64,000 nt of DNA from positions 40,613 through 104,612 of the forward strand of contig CALVAC010000011.1 in the NCBI GenBank assembly GCA_944325435.1. The letters are read 5' to 3'. The notes beneath the pieces were generated by a model. The model saw only the letters and a program-made list of their open reading frames with translations. It did no database searches and was not told the DNA's origin. Every line of letters starts with the position of its first letter. The stretch's first letter is position 1. Below, in pieces: positions 51,765 to 59,975 of this stretch. The stretch is from an uncultured Bacteroidales bacterium. GTDB lineage: Bacteria > Bacteroidota > Bacteroidia > Bacteroidales > UBA932. The translations under genes were made by a program, and so were the position numbers.

Positions 51765-53960
51765 ATGAAAAAGTCAGCAATATTTCCATTGATGGTATGC
51801 CTGTCATTGCTGCCGGTGTCCTGCAACAGAATGCAGGACCTGGCAGTATATGCGGACCCTATGGTCGGGACGGCCTATACGGGCCATACCTTCCCGGGTG
51901 CCGCATATCCGTTCGGCTTCATGCAGCCGGGGCCTCAGACAGGCAATTTCGGCTGGGAGCACTGCAGCGGATACAACAATGATGATGAGCAGATATGGGG
52001 CTTCGGACAGAACCATATCAACGGTACCGGAGTGCCTGATCTCGGAGACCTTATGATGATGCCTTTCTCAACCAAGAAATGTCCTGATTTCAGGAGTGCT
52101 TGGGACAAGGGGACCGAGCAGGCGGAACCCGGGTATTACCGTGTCAGCCTTATCGACAACGATGTCGATGTGGAGCTGACGGCATCGCCTCACGTGGCGA
52201 TGCACCGCTATTCTTTCAACGGTGATGCAGCCAAGGTGTTCATAGACTTCCAGACTGCCCAGACAAGTTCCGAGGAACAGTACAACACGCACGTGCTCGA
52301 TGCCGAGGTCAATTTCGAGAGTCCGCAGGTCATATCGGGACATCATTATGTTACAGGATGGGTCAAGAGGCATTTCTACTATGTGATGCAGTTCGACACC
52401 CCTGTCACCGACACTGTTCGCATTGCGGGTGCTCCGGAGAACAAGGCCCCCAAGTATGTGCTTTCCTTCCCGGATGGGACGGAGACAGTTATGGTGAAGG
52501 TGGCGATGTCCACAGTGAGCATCGACGAGGCCAGGGCAAATCTGTCGGCGGAAGTCCCGGACTGGGATTTCGACTCTGTCAGGAAGGCCGCCAGAGATGA
52601 GTGGAACAGGTATTTCAACCTCATCTCAGCCAAGGGGACAGACGACCAGCTTGCCAATCTGTACACTTCATTCTACCATCTCCTGATACAGCCGAACAAC
52701 ATAGCCGATGTCAGCGGACGGTATCGCGGGGCGGATGACAAGGTATATCAGGCCGCCGGAGGGAGTCACTATTCCACATTCTCGATGTGGGACACTTTCC
52801 GTGCCGCGCATCCTTTCTATGCATTGCTGATGCCGGAGATGGATGCCGCCTTTGTCGGCAGTATGCTCGACCAGTGTGACCAGCAGGGATTCCTGCCTAT
52901 ATGGGCGCTCTGGGGCAAGGAGAATTACTGCATGATCGGCAACCATTCTGTCCCTGCAGTGGTGGATGCCTGCCTGAAGAATCTTCCTGGAGTGGACAGG
53001 GAGAGGGCATACGCGGCAGTGAAAAAATCCCTCACCGAGCCGCATTTCAAGGCGGACTGGGACATATACGACAAATATGGCTACTATCCGTTCGACCTCA
53101 TACGTGAGGAGTCTGTATCAAGGACTCTTGAGTGCGGATATGATGACTACTGTGCGGCCCTGCTCGCAAAAGAGCTTGGATATGAGGATGACTATGCGTT
53201 CTTTATGAAGAGGTCGCAGTATTACCGCAATCTGTTCGATCCGTCAACCGGCCTGATGAGAGGCAAGGACAGCGATGGCAACTGGAGGACCCCGTTCGAC
53301 AAGTTCCATCTGTCCCATGCAGGGACTGCAGGAGGAGACTACACCGAGGGCAATGCGTGGCAGTACACGTGGCATGTCCTGCAGGATGTGGATGGGCTTG
53401 TCGAGCTTATGGGCGGCAAGGAGAAATTCCTCACTAAACTGGATTCTCTCTTCGTCCTCGACACCAAGGCCGAGGCCACGGGGTTTGTCGGAGATGTCAC
53501 CGGCCTTATCGGACAGTATGCCCACGGCAACGAACCGAGCCATCATGTAGTGTATCTCTACAGTCTGCTCGGGAAGAAAGACCGGACCGCCGAACTGGTG
53601 CGTGAGGTATTCGACAGGTTCTACCAGCCGAAGCCTGACGGACTGTGCGGGAATGATGACTGCGGACAGATGTCGGCATGGTACATATTCTCTGCGCTGG
53701 GGTTCTATCCTGTTGACAGCGTGTCAGGAGAATATATCATAGGAGCGCCCCAGCTTCCGTATTTCAGGATATCGCTCCCGAACGGGAAGACACTCGAAAT
53801 AGTGGCGGAAGGGCTTTCGGAGGAGAACCTGTATGTCGGAAGCGTGACCCTGAACGGCTCTCCTCTGGACAATGTCATCACATACGGACAGATAATGCAG
53901 GGAGGCAAACTCGTGTATGAGATGACTTCCGGAATGGAACAGAAAGATATTAACCGATAA
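51765..53960 (+). CDS. GH92 alpha-mannosidase-like lipoprotein
   Basis: The 731-residue lipoprotein (lipobox LLPVSC, Cys20) has the GH92 order: N-terminal beta-sandwich beginning YADPMVGTAYTGHTFPGAAYPFGFMQPGPQT, then the helical catalytic domain with SMWDTFRAAHPFYALLMPE. YTEGNAWQYTWHVLQD carries the expected general acid Glu528, HGNEPSHHVVYLYSLLG follows, and GNDDCGQMSAWYIFSALGFYPVD carries Asp631 and Asp632 of the base region. GH92 enzymes are inverting, calcium-dependent exo-alpha-mannosidases. All motifs are intact, so this is likely active. It starts 13 bases after the GH2 stop and is followed by the chimeric gene 11 bases later. Confidence 0.93.
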   Translation: MKKSAIFPLMVCLSLLPVSCNRMQDLAVYADPMVGTAYTGHTFPGAAYPFGFMQPGPQTGNFGWEHCSGYNNDDEQIWGFGQNHINGTGVPDLGDLMMMPFSTKKCPDFRSAWDKGTEQAEPGYYRVSLIDNDVDVELTASPHVAMHRYSFNGDAAKVFIDFQTAQTSSEEQYNTHVLDAEVNFESPQVISGHHYVTGWVKRHFYYVMQFDTPVTDTVRIAGAPENKAPKYVLSFPDGTETVMVKVAMSTVSIDEARANLSAEVPDWDFDSVRKAARDEWNRYFNLISAKGTDDQLANLYTSFYHLLIQPNNIADVSGRYRGADDKVYQAAGGSHYSTFSMWDTFRAAHPFYALLMPEMDAAFVGSMLDQCDQQGFLPIWALWGKENYCMIGNHSVPAVVDACLKNLPGVDRERAYAAVKKSLTEPHFKADWDIYDKYGYYPFDLIREESVSRTLECGYDDYCAALLAKELGYEDDYAFFMKRSQYYRNLFDPSTGLMRGKDSDGNWRTPFDKFHLSHAGTAGGDYTEGNAWQYTWHVLQDVDGLVELMGGKEKFLTKLDSLFVLDTKAEATGFVGDVTGLIGQYAHGNEPSHHVVYLYSLLGKKDRTAELVREVFDRFYQPKPDGLCGNDDCGQMSAWYIFSALGFYPVDSVSGEYIIGAPQLPYFRISLPNGKTLEIVAEGLSEENLYVGSVTLNGSPLDNVITYGQIMQGGKLVYEMTSGMEQKDINR

Positions 53961-53971
53961 AACCAAAAGCA

Positions 53972-56900
53972 GTGAAAAAGACCTATTGCATATTGGCGGC
54001 GGCGTTGGCGGCCTGTGTGTTCACGGCCGGGACAGTTTCCCGCCACGGGAAGGGTATGGAGCCGGTTGACTATGTGAACCCGTACATAGGAAGCATCAGT
54101 CATCTTCTTGTGCCCGTCTATCCTACAGTGCATCTTCCAAACAGTATGGTACGTGCCATCCCTATGAGGGGGGAATATTCGGACAATGTCATAGGCGGGC
54201 TTCCTGTGACCATAACGGGGCACAGGGGCGGTACGGCATTCAGCATCTGCCCGCGGAACGATGGCGGCAGTCTGGATGAGAAGATGACATACCGCTATGA
54301 TTACGAGCAGGTCAGACCGTACAGGTATGATGTGTATCTGGATGATGTCCGGGCGAATGTACATTATGCCCCGTCACACAGGTCCGCGGTGTACACCATT
54401 GAATTTCTCACGGATGGCCCCCATTATGTCGTGGTCGGCACAGGTGTGGGAGAGCTTGCCGTGGACGATGATGGCACAGTCACCGGACACAGCGTATTGA
54501 AAGGCGATACGAGACTGTATCTCTGTATGCAGCCGGGTCAGAAGCCGTCCGAGGTCAAGTCTCTCTCCGAAGGCAAAGTGGCTCTCCGTTTTGATGAGAA
54601 TGAGATAGATCTCAGATACGGAGTGTCTTTCATAGATGCCGGGCAGGCAAGGGCCAACCTTGAGGGCGAGGTAGCGGGACTGACTGTCGACCAGGTGGCG
54701 GCTGCCGGCCGTGACATCTGGAATGCAACCCTTTCCAAGGTGCAGGTGAAAGGCGGGACTGACGACCAGAAGACAGTGTTCTATACCTCAATGTACAGGA
54801 TATACGAGCGTCCGGTGAACATTTCCGAAGATGGCAGGTACTATAGCGCGTATGATGGCAAGGTCCATGAGGATGGCGGCCGTCCGATGTATCTGGATGA
54901 CTGGTATTGGGACACTTTCCGTGCCGCACATCCGTTCAGGACGATAATCGACCCGCAGCTTGAGATGGATATGGTCAATTCGGCCGTGACAGCCGCATCG
55001 CAGTCGGAGCACAGGTGGATGCCGATGTTCCCTACGGTCACTGGGGACAACCATTCGATGAACTGCAACCACGGAGTGGCCGTGGTGGCGGACTGCATTT
55101 CCAAGGGATTGACAGACTTTGACACGGATCTGGCATACGAGGTCTGCAAGGGCGCGTTGACAGACAAGTCCTTTGCTCCGTGGACACGGATGCCTGCCCA
55201 GAGGCTTGACGGCTTCTACCACGAGCATGGCTATTATCCGGCTATTCCGGAAGGTGCCGATGAGCCGGAGCCGTATATACATGGTTTCGAAAAGCGCCAG
55301 CCGGTGGCCGTGACCCTTGGTACCGCGTATGACAACTGGTGCATGTCCCGGATTGCCTCATACACAGGCAACAGCAAGGATGCGGGGTATTTTGCAGACA
55401 GGAGTTACGACTACCGCAATCTCTTCAACAAGGAGACAGGGTTTTTCCATCCGAAGGACGAGGCAGGCTGTTTCATAAAGCCGTTCGACTACTGCCGTTC
55501 CGGCGGGGTCGGCTTCCGTGAGTTCTATGACGAGAACAACGCGTGGATATACCGCTGGGAAGTCCCTCACAATGTTGCAGACCTGATATTGCTTATGGGC
55601 GGTCCGGAGAAATTCACCGCAGCCCTCGACACTATGTTCGACACACCTCTGGAGTCCGGCAAATTCAATATATGGCAGCAGAGTCCGGACCACAGTGCGG
55701 TCGTGGGACATTTCTCCATGGGCAACGAGCCATGTATGCATATCCCGTATCTCTACAACTATGCAGGACAGCCGTGGAAGACCCAGAGGATGACAAGGAC
55801 ACTTCTCGACAAGTGGTTCCGCAACGACCTGATGGGCATTCCTGGAGATGAGGATGGCGGCGGACTGTGCGGCTTTGCCGTATTCTCCATGATGGGATTC
55901 TATCCTGTCACTCCGGGCCTGCCGGTGTATGCATTGACCTCCCCTGTGTTCGAGGAAGTGTCTGTGGATGTCGGTGACGGAAAGACATTCAGGATTGTCT
56001 GCAAGGACTACAGTCCGGAACACAGGTATATACAGAGTGCAAAGCTTGATGGTGAAGACTGGAACAGGTCATGGATTTCGCATAAGGACATTATGGATGG
56101 AGGCGTACTGGAACTCACTATGGGCCGTTATCCGTCCGAGACGTGGGCTTCGGCTCCGGAAAGCTGTCCTCCTTCTTTCTCTATGGATGGGGACGGGAAG
56201 GACAACGGCACCCCGATATCCGAGCCTAATCCTCAGTATGCCGATTTCAACTATGGCCAGACCGGAAACGAGCATTCCGAATGGGTCCAGAGCATCACTG
56301 TGCAGGAGCCTGAATGCCGCTCCGATGTCAAGGGAAAGGTGACGGTCAGGTTTACCGCTCCGGGCATGTCCGTGGCTAATGCCATGCTGTGGAGCCAGCC
56401 GACAAAGAAAGACACATCCGTATGGGGACACGATGTGCTCCTGACCCCGAAGAAAGGTCTGAAGCTTGCCGCAGACGGGACTGGGACATTCTCGTTCGAT
56501 GCAGACAGGTTCCCTGCAGGACCGATGAATGTCAGGATATATACCAACAGCAATGACGGGAAGAAGGATTTCTTCGAACTTCAGCTCTACAATACTGGAG
56601 GAAAACACTGGAACCAGGGTATCCCGGACAATGACCCTCCGGGAGCGGAAGGTCTCAAGCTGATATACACGGACGACTTCGACGGCCCTCTCTCCATATC
56701 CAATGATGGTATAGGTGCGAGGTACAATGCCCACAAGCCGCGCTTCGGAGACTTCAGCGGATGGCAGTTCGCAGATGTGGATGGCCCTGACAACCCGTTC
56801 TTCCAGAGGGACACCTATCTCAAGATAGCCGCCCGCAAGAGACCTGGCTCCAACGGAAGCTCCGGCCTTATAGCATCCGTCAATATGGACGGTGAAGGTT

Positions 56901-57448
56901 TCTGGGTCAAGGCTCCGTGCTACCTCGAGTGCCGTTTCACGGCCCAGTCGGCTCCGGGCACGTGGCCGGCATTCTGGACCATTACCGGGCTTGACCAGAG
57001 CTCCAACGGAGATGAACTTGATATCATCGAGGCATACGGTGGAGTCGGTCCTGGCAATCCGAACCATCCCGGCTACTCCATCTGCAGCCATTTCTGGGGA
57101 CAGAAGAATCCTGACGGTACGGACAAGGAGCATCTCGACTGCGTGGTGCCTATGATGGAGATAGGCGGCAAGTCATACTGGTCCACTACATTCCACACCT
57201 ATGCGGTGCGCATAGACCTTGACTACACGACCTATTATATGGACAATATCGAGGTCTTCCGCCATCCGACCAACGATGTCTCCCGCGAGCGCCCTCACCT
57301 TTTCCTTATCAACTATGCCATCGGCGGCATCAGCGGCTGGGGAATAGACCTGGAGAGGTACGGCAACGGTACCGATATGTACGTGGACTATGTCCGTGTC
57401 TATGCGGAGGAAGAGATAGAATATTCTATCCCGAGACCGGAGAAATGA
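53972..57448 (+). CDS. GH92-GH16 fusion enzyme
   Basis: The 1158-residue protein begins with GTG (MKKTYCILAAALAACVF signal). Residues about 30-720 form a divergent GH92 module: VDYVNPYIGSISHLLVPVYPTVHLPNS, DWYWDTFRAAHPF, FYDENNAWIYRWEVPHN (Glu521 at the acid position) and PGDEDGGGLCGFAVFSMMGFYP. Residues about 729-890 form a beta-rich linker domain. Residues about 894-1150 are GH16-type: LIYTDDFDGPL, FTAQSAPGTWPAFWTI, and the EXDXXE signature ELDIIE with Glu1015, Asp1017 and Glu1020. GH16 enzymes are retaining endo-hydrolases of beta-glucans and beta-galactans. One chain would thus combine an exo-alpha-mannosidase-like part and an endo-beta-glycanase part. The GH92 half differs from its neighbour at several motif positions, so its activity may differ. 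Confidence 0.88.
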   Translation: MKKTYCILAAALAACVFTAGTVSRHGKGMEPVDYVNPYIGSISHLLVPVYPTVHLPNSMVRAIPMRGEYSDNVIGGLPVTITGHRGGTAFSICPRNDGGSLDEKMTYRYDYEQVRPYRYDVYLDDVRANVHYAPSHRSAVYTIEFLTDGPHYVVVGTGVGELAVDDDGTVTGHSVLKGDTRLYLCMQPGQKPSEVKSLSEGKVALRFDENEIDLRYGVSFIDAGQARANLEGEVAGLTVDQVAAAGRDIWNATLSKVQVKGGTDDQKTVFYTSMYRIYERPVNISEDGRYYSAYDGKVHEDGGRPMYLDDWYWDTFRAAHPFRTIIDPQLEMDMVNSAVTAASQSEHRWMPMFPTVTGDNHSMNCNHGVAVVADCISKGLTDFDTDLAYEVCKGALTDKSFAPWTRMPAQRLDGFYHEHGYYPAIPEGADEPEPYIHGFEKRQPVAVTLGTAYDNWCMSRIASYTGNSKDAGYFADRSYDYRNLFNKETGFFHPKDEAGCFIKPFDYCRSGGVGFREFYDENNAWIYRWEVPHNVADLILLMGGPEKFTAALDTMFDTPLESGKFNIWQQSPDHSAVVGHFSMGNEPCMHIPYLYNYAGQPWKTQRMTRTLLDKWFRNDLMGIPGDEDGGGLCGFAVFSMMGFYPVTPGLPVYALTSPVFEEVSVDVGDGKTFRIVCKDYSPEHRYIQSAKLDGEDWNRSWISHKDIMDGGVLELTMGRYPSETWASAPESCPPSFSMDGDGKDNGTPISEPNPQYADFNYGQTGNEHSEWVQSITVQEPECRSDVKGKVTVRFTAPGMSVANAMLWSQPTKKDTSVWGHDVLLTPKKGLKLAADGTGTFSFDADRFPAGPMNVRIYTNSNDGKKDFFELQLYNTGGKHWNQGIPDNDPPGAEGLKLIYTDDFDGPLSISNDGIGARYNAHKPRFGDFSGWQFADVDGPDNPFFQRDTYLKIAARKRPGSNGSSGLIASVNMDGEGFWVKAPCYLECRFTAQSAPGTWPAFWTITGLDQSSNGDELDIIEAYGGVGPGNPNHPGYSICSHFWGQKNPDGTDKEHLDCVVPMMEIGGKSYWSTTFHTYAVRIDLDYTTYYMDNIEVFRHPTNDVSRERPHLFLINYAIGGISGWGIDLERYGNGTDMYVDYVRVYAEEEIEYSIPRPEK

Positions 57449-57482
57449 TTGTTCAACACACTAAAACATAATTCCAGACATT

Positions 57483-59957
57483 ATGAAACATTTTTACACA
57501 TTGACCTTAGGCGCGCTGGCAATGATTCTTGCCATTGCGGCTTGTAAGAAGGAGGAGACCCCATCGGGCGGGAACGAGCCGGTGATGGTTACTGCCTCCT
57601 GGACTGCAAGTTTCGAGGACTACCAGTCTGTAACGAAGGCATCCCTTATGGATGACCTGTCGGTAGAATGGGAGGAGGGAGATGCCATCTCCGTGTTCTC
57701 GAACAGGACAAACTATCAGATTACGGCATCTTCAGTGAATGGGGCGACTGCATCGTTTTCCGGAGAAGTTGCACAGGCAGAGACCTATCTTGCTCTGTAT
57801 CCTTATAATTCCGAGGCATCAAGCAGCGGAGACAATATCACTGCAATACTTCCGGAGACACAGACTCTGGTGGCTGGCGGTGCTGATCCGGCTGCGATGC
57901 TTGCAGTTGCGAGGACACAGTCTTCAGAGATGACTTTCAAGAATATGGTTGCTCTTGTCGGCATCAAATGTACAGGGGATGTCGAGTCGCTGGCCATAAC
58001 TGCTTCAGGAGAAGATGACCGTCTGGCAGGAAGGGTGCGTTTCAATACCGGTACAGGCAGGGCGACTGCAATATCGGGCAGCAACAGGATCGATCTGGAT
58101 GGAAATCCGGAAGATGGGCAGACATACTATTTCGCCGTTATCCCGGGTGAGGTTACAGGCCTTACTGTGGTTGCGATGAATGATGAAGGCAAAACCGCAG
58201 AAATATCTGTCGAGGAAAAGGCGGTGACGTATGGGAGCAATACGGTGACAGTCTATGACGTCGACTTTGTCAATGACGCCGACTGGATTCTCCGTCCGCC
58301 GACAGGGCAGAGCTATGTCCTTGAGGGAGCGGATGCGGTGAACGAATTCTGTGAACTGCTCCCGAATCCTAAGGAGGAAGTCGTGGATCTGACAATCAAA
58401 GGGTCGGATGTGACGGATGAGATTATCTCCAAGATACAGCAGAGGGTCGGAGCAATCAGCGGAAATGTGGTATGGGACAATGTCGGTGCTACTGCTACTG
58501 CAGGCTTTTTCGATGCTATTACATGTAACGGGGGCATTACCCTCAGCAACTGCGCTTTTCTTGAGAGCCTTTCAGGATTCGATGCCTATACGGCTGTCGG
58601 AGGCGACCTTGTGATAGAGAACTGTGCAGCCATCGGACAGGGATTCGCTGCACTTGAGAGTGTTGGCGGTTCGTTCAGGCTCGAGAACACTACGGCAAGG
58701 ATCGGCGAGGGTGCATCATTCGCGGCCCTGAAGACCGTCGGCGGGGACTTCAGCATCATAGACTGCGGCGAGACAGTCACTTCATTCAAGGGTGCGACCC
58801 TGCAGACAGTGGAAGGCAGCATCAACATCACCGGCAACGCATCCCTGACAAGTCTCGCAGGACTTGATGCTCTCACAAGGGTAGGCGGGGATGTCATAAT
58901 CACCGACAACGGCGATATCCCTAATATTACCGATGAGACCAATGTCGGCTATTGCATTATCCAGGAATACCGCAATATGAGCATTGTCAGCTCGACCGCG
59001 AATGTGCGTCTCGGCTCTTCCGACAATACAATCGACCTGTCCACTCTCCCTACCTGTGACGGGACTCTGCCAGGAGAGGCGCAGAGCTACACCATCACAA
59101 GCCAGGCCCAGCTGGAGGCATTTCTCAGCGCAGGGGTCACCGAAGAGACTGTCAACAATCTTACTATTACCGGAAGCGACATAACCGCAGATGCCATCAA
59201 CCGTCTGGCAGAGAGAGTATATGCAGTGGAAGGGACATTGACTCTGGAAGACCTTACTCTGGTGACGGATGGCGAAAGCTTCAGCACCGAAGCGTTCCTC
59301 CCTGGTATGGTACACAACTATATTTTTGATGGAAGTATTGTAATCCGTAATGTGACGGGCAGTATCAACCCTAACGGATTCAGGGTTATCCATGAAATAA
59401 AAGGAGACCTGATAATCGAGAACTGTCCTCAATTCAGGACTGATGGAGGATATGCAGGTCTGGCACTTATAGAAAAGATAGGCGGTGATTTCAGGTTCGT
59501 AGATTCGGGGGCGTTCTTTGATGGATATGCGTTCGAGAACCTTAATCATATCGGAGGCGATTTCTTCCTTGAAGGGCTCGGATTCTTCTTCCTCAGAGGA
59601 ATGGGTAATATGGATTATATCGGAGGCGACCTTGTAATAAAGGACAATCCATCTTTCTGGGGTCTGAACGGATTTGAAAATCTTACATATCTCGGAGGAG
59701 ATGTGACGATTGTCAATTATGGGAAGCTCCAGATCAAGAGCGGAGTTGTCGATGGCGCGGACTGTGTCGGACTCTGTGTATTGAGGGATCTCCAGAACAA
59801 TAATGTCATACGGCAGGATGCTGTGATTACTATCAGCAATAATGATGAAGTTGTGGATTATGATACAATCCTTTCCTGCTCGGCTACATACGAGGGTGAC
59901 AAGAGCGGTGATGGAGAGAAGTTCGATGATCCGGAAACCGTGGGAGGATGGAACTAA
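57483..59957 (+). CDS. Fimbrillin-like lipoprotein with L-domain-like repeats (first)
   Basis: The 824-residue lipoprotein has a lipobox with Cys21 (LAIAAC) followed by KKEE, fitting surface export. Residues about 40-260 look like the fimbrillin-family fold: KASLMDDLSVEWEEGDAISVF, LALYPYN and TYYFAVIPGEVTGL. The rest has two beta-helical blocks (about 290-530 and 555-800) with short repeats around GGD, such as VGGDLVIENC, VGGDFSIIDC, IGGDFFLEGL and IGGDLVIKDN. Each block ends with a Cys-containing close (for example CVGLCVLRDLQ). The blocks resemble receptor L-domains. A glycan-binding or adhesive surface protein is likely. It ends DPETVGGWN. The start is 34 bases after the chimeric enzyme. 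Confidence 0.75.
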   Translation: MKHFYTLTLGALAMILAIAACKKEETPSGGNEPVMVTASWTASFEDYQSVTKASLMDDLSVEWEEGDAISVFSNRTNYQITASSVNGATASFSGEVAQAETYLALYPYNSEASSSGDNITAILPETQTLVAGGADPAAMLAVARTQSSEMTFKNMVALVGIKCTGDVESLAITASGEDDRLAGRVRFNTGTGRATAISGSNRIDLDGNPEDGQTYYFAVIPGEVTGLTVVAMNDEGKTAEISVEEKAVTYGSNTVTVYDVDFVNDADWILRPPTGQSYVLEGADAVNEFCELLPNPKEEVVDLTIKGSDVTDEIISKIQQRVGAISGNVVWDNVGATATAGFFDAITCNGGITLSNCAFLESLSGFDAYTAVGGDLVIENCAAIGQGFAALESVGGSFRLENTTARIGEGASFAALKTVGGDFSIIDCGETVTSFKGATLQTVEGSINITGNASLTSLAGLDALTRVGGDVIITDNGDIPNITDETNVGYCIIQEYRNMSIVSSTANVRLGSSDNTIDLSTLPTCDGTLPGEAQSYTITSQAQLEAFLSAGVTEETVNNLTITGSDITADAINRLAERVYAVEGTLTLEDLTLVTDGESFSTEAFLPGMVHNYIFDGSIVIRNVTGSINPNGFRVIHEIKGDLIIENCPQFRTDGGYAGLALIEKIGGDFRFVDSGAFFDGYAFENLNHIGGDFFLEGLGFFFLRGMGNMDYIGGDLVIKDNPSFWGLNGFENLTYLGGDVTIVNYGKLQIKSGVVDGADCVGLCVLRDLQNNNVIRQDAVITISNNDEVVDYDTILSCSATYEGDKSGDGEKFDDPETVGGWN

Positions 59958-59975
59958 CAATATAGTCTGAATACA

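Noticed and set aside
58782..59960. 392-codon frame opposite the first fimbrillin-like gene
   Set aside because: Its length comes from the repeated GGD-type codons on the real strand; it has no signal, motif or promoter.
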